NCBI RefSeq assembly: GCF_007970665.1
Contig: NZ_CP042430.1
Span: 3,844,001 to 3,908,000, forward strand
Origin: Baekduia soli
GTDB lineage: Bacteria; Actinomycetota; Thermoleophilia; Solirubrobacterales; Solirubrobacteraceae
Reading direction: 5' to 3'
Length of the DNA stretch: 64,000 nucleotides
Position 1 is the first letter of the stretch, and every line of letters begins with the position of its first letter. Positions 62,078 to 64,000 of the stretch are shown here, one piece after another. The notes under the pieces were generated by a model, which was not told the DNA's origin, searched no databases, and saw only the letters and a list, made by a program, of their open reading frames with translations. Both the position numbers and the translations under genes were made by a program.

Positions 62078-63397
62078 TCAGCCACCCGCCGCCGCGAGCC
62101 GCCGCCCCGCCGGCACGAGATGCTCCGCGAACCAGTCGGCCGCCAGCCGCTGCACCGTCTCGAGCGCACCCGGCTCCTCGAACAGGTGTCCTGCGCCGGG
62201 CACGATGTCCAACCGGTGCGAGCAGCGCAACATGGCTGCCGCGTGCCGGTTGAGCTCGAGCACATCGGGGTCGTTCCCGCCGACCAGGAGCAGCGTCGGC
62301 GCGGTCACGTGGGGCAGGCGGTCGGCGGCGAGGTCCGGCCGGCCACCGCGGGACACGACGGCCTGGACCGAGACGCCCACGACAGCCGCGGCCCGCAGCG
62401 CGGCGGCGGCGCCTGTCGACGCGCCGAAGTAGCCCACGGGGAGGTCCCGGGTCTGCGGCGCCTCCAGCGCCCACCGGGTCACGAGCTCGAGCCGGCGCGC
62501 CAGCAGCGGGATGTCGAACACCAGCTCGCGGCGCCGCGCCTCGGGCTCGGTCAGCAGGTCGAACAGCAGGGTCGCGAACCCTGCCGCGTTGAGCGCTGCC
62601 GCAACGGCACGGTTGCGCGGGCTCAGGCGGCTGCTGCCGCTGCCGTGCGCGAAGATGACGAGCGCCAGCGGCCGCACGGGGAGCGTCAGATCGCCGTTGA
62701 GCACGACGCCGCCGACGTCCAGCCGCACCGGGTGCGGTGTGGCGGGCTCGCCGGCCGCCGTCCGCTCGGAGGCCGCGCCGAGCAGCGCGAGCACCTCGTC
62801 GTCGGAGACCGGGGCGAAGTCCTCATACCACCGGCCGACGCCGCGGAGGTCGTGCGGGATGGTGTGGCACACCACCTCGTCGGCCTCCTCGGCCAGGCGC
62901 GCGACGGACTCGCGAGCCCCCACGGGGACGGCGACGACGATCCGCCTCGCGCCGCGTGCTCGCAGCGCACGGACGGCGGCGAGGTCGGTCAGGCCGGTCG
63001 CCACGCCGTCGTCGACGATGACGACGGTTCGTCCGCTCACCTCGACCGCCGCGCGCCCGTCGCGGTAGCGCTCGACGCGCCGCCGCAGCTCGCGCACCTC
63101 GCGCGCGACTGTCTGATCGAGCAGCTCCTGCGTCATGCCGACGCGCTGCGCGGTGTCCCGGTCCAGGACGGCGTTTCCGTCCTCGGTGATGGCGCCCACC
63201 CCGTACTCGGGGTTGCCGGGCGCGCCGAGCTTGCGCACCGCGAGGACATCGAGCGGCGCATGCAGCGCCCGCGCGACCTCGAAGCCGACCGGCACGCCGC
63301 CACGCGGGAGCGCGATCACGACCGGGTGCTCCGAGGCGAGCGTGTCGAGCTGCTCGGCCAGCCGGCGCCCTGCGTCACGACGGTCCATGAACGTCAT
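62078..63397 (-). CDS. Phosphoribosyltransferase fused to an alpha/beta hydrolase
   Basis: 439 residues. Residues 1-215 are a type I PRTase with the PRPP loop VVIVDDGVATG (about 124-134) and ALPRGGVPVGFEVA. From about 225 to the end is a dienelactone-hydrolase-like domain with oxyanion FAHGSGSSRLSPRN, nucleophile elbow GYFGASTGAAAAL, Asp in GGNDPDVLEL and His in PGAGHLFEE. One protein thus combines a nucleotide-sugar transferase and a hydrolase. The substrate is unknown. Confidence 0.88.
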   Translation of the reverse strand: MTFMDRRDAGRRLAEQLDTLASEHPVVIALPRGGVPVGFEVARALHAPLDVLAVRKLGAPGNPEYGVGAITEDGNAVLDRDTAQRVGMTQELLDQTVAREVRELRRRVERYRDGRAAVEVSGRTVVIVDDGVATGLTDLAAVRALRARGARRIVVAVPVGARESVARLAEEADEVVCHTIPHDLRGVGRWYEDFAPVSDDEVLALLGAASERTAAGEPATPHPVRLDVGGVVLNGDLTLPVRPLALVIFAHGSGSSRLSPRNRAVAAALNAAGFATLLFDLLTEPEARRRELVFDIPLLARRLELVTRWALEAPQTRDLPVGYFGASTGAAAALRAAAVVGVSVQAVVSRGGRPDLAADRLPHVTAPTLLLVGGNDPDVLELNRHAAAMLRCSHRLDIVPGAGHLFEEPGALETVQRLAADWFAEHLVPAGRRLAAAGG

Positions 63398-63512
63398 GCA
63401 CCGATCCTGGCGCGTGCCGGCCGGGCGGACATCCGCGCCTATCCACAGCCGATCCGGGCTTTTCCGCAGTACCTCCGCGGTCGCCGGGAGGTCCGTATCG
63501 TTGGCCCGACCC

Positions 63513-63866
63513 ATGCTCCGCGGTCTCACGCCCACCGGCACCCGAGCCGGCACGTCACGATCCGGATGGCGCCGGCGGCTCGGCCTCGCGATCGCCGCCG
63601 GGTCGGTCGCGATCGAGGCCGCGGCGATCCGGCGCCGGGGCTACCCGATCGCGGGCAAGGTCGTCGTCCGCTGTCGCGACGGCCACCTCTTCACCACGCT
63701 CTGGATCCCCGGCGCGTCGGTGAAGGCCCTCCGGCTGGGCCCGTGGCGCATCCAGCGCTGCCCGGTCGGCCGGCACTGGTCGCTCGTGACGCCGGTGCGG
63801 CGAGCCGGCCTCTCGCCCGAGCAGCGGCGCCTCGCCGCCGCCGCGAGGGACGTCGGCCTCCCCTGA
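63513..63866 (+). CDS. Small protein with a conserved C/H-rich core
   Basis: 117 residues. An N-terminal basic and hydrophobic stretch (RRRLGLAIAAGSVAIEAAAIRRRGYPIAGKVV), then VVRCRDGHLFTTLWIPGASVKALRLGPWRIQRCPVGRHWSLVTPV, whose two Cys and two His could bind one metal. Similar short proteins occur in many actinobacteria without a known role. TATCGT lies 11 bases before the ATG. It is divergent from the PRTase fusion. Confidence 0.65.
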   Translation: MLRGLTPTGTRAGTSRSGWRRRLGLAIAAGSVAIEAAAIRRRGYPIAGKVVVRCRDGHLFTTLWIPGASVKALRLGPWRIQRCPVGRHWSLVTPVRRAGLSPEQRRLAAAARDVGLP

Positions 63867-63898
63867 GGCGCGGCGGGCGCGGCCGACGGACCTCGGCC

Positions 63899-63904
63899 TA
63901 CGAT
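63899..63904 (+). promoter_or_regulatory. -10 hexamer TACGAT for a leaderless cupin message
   Basis: TACGAT ends 6 bases before ATG 63911. Confidence 0.45.
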
Positions 63905-63910
63905 CGCGCC

Positions 63911-64000
63911 ATGCCGTTCACGCTCAAGAACCTCAAGCAGGATCTGGCCGACGTCGGGTCCGGCTTCGGCGGCCCGCCGGACCTGGAGTTTCACCTGGCG
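63911..64000 (+). CDS. Cupin-domain protein, N-terminal fragment
   Basis: Only 30 residues are inside the window (MPFTLKNLKQDLADVGSGF ... PDLEFHLA), and the frame is open at the right edge. The opening matches the start of small stand-alone cupins common in actinobacteria. No ribosome site; the start fits the leaderless pattern. Confidence 0.6.
   Translation, partial: MPFTLKNLKQDLADVGSGFGGPPDLEFHLA

Overview
The window comes from a very GC-rich actinobacterium. The gene order fits class Thermoleophilia, order Solirubrobacterales: alaS-ruvX-mltG-aroE-pilB on one side, and a Gram-positive type IV pilus cluster read straight into aroC-aroKB-aroQ-pepP on the other. Genes are tightly packed, with many 4-base GTGA/ATGA overlaps and frequent GTG or TTG starts. 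Many genes have a TANNNT hexamer 6 to 8 bases before the start codon, which suggests leaderless mRNAs. This taxonomic placement is inferred from gene content and composition only; there is no rRNA in the window. I saw no tRNA, rRNA, tmRNA or CRISPR array.

Layout: 1-2.5 kb, zinc-type ABC transporter (binding protein end, ATPase, permease) converging on a Fur/Zur regulator. 2.6-4.6 kb, an EfeU-EfeO iron-uptake fusion behind TTAGG/CCTAA palindromes. 4.6-7.6 kb, accessory enzymes and an HD-GYP remnant. 7.6-21.4 kb (minus strand), one long pilus-shikimate gene run: two major pilins, three large minor pilins (one with fibronectin III repeats, one with a PKD-like domain), prepilin peptidase, PilM/N/O and a PilP-position protein, aroC, an aroK-aroB fusion, aroQ and an M24 peptidase. 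21.7-29.9 kb, mixed housekeeping and signalling genes (GluQ-RS, RNase D, diguanylate cyclase, PAS/GAF/SpoIIE phosphatase). 30-38 kb (minus), the second pilus and cell-wall block: pilC, pilT, aldo/keto reductase, pilB, aroE, mltG, ruvX. 38-48 kb (minus), tRNA enzymes alaS, an IscU-like/MnmA fusion, aspS and hisS, with an IS481-type element inserted exactly at the aspS stop codon. 48-64 kb, accessory region: STAS anti-anti-sigma gene behind a sigma-B-like promoter, PPK2, GFA, an AllG/DUF1116 protein, MOSC, a TetR-controlled SRPBCC pair, an acyl-CoA ligase, an LQRxxGN-motif peptidoglycan-binding protein, a secreted glycosidase-like lipoprotein, an erythromycin-esterase-like protein beside a phosphoribosyltransferase-hydrolase fusion, and a truncated cupin at the edge.

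Six conserved genes (efeUO, a GST, the PilP-position gene, a small membrane protein, pilC and hisS) are each broken by what looks like a single missing base, mostly in runs of C or G. Since hisS is essential, these are most likely assembly errors; I annotate them as single genes with a frameshift. No wholly new system is evident. The most unusual items are the IS481 element that takes its transposase stop codon from the target duplication and hides its start codon in a hairpin, the IscU-MnmA fusion lacking the third scaffold cysteine, a leader element repeated at identical spacing before two pilin genes, and the Fn3/PKD minor pilins.
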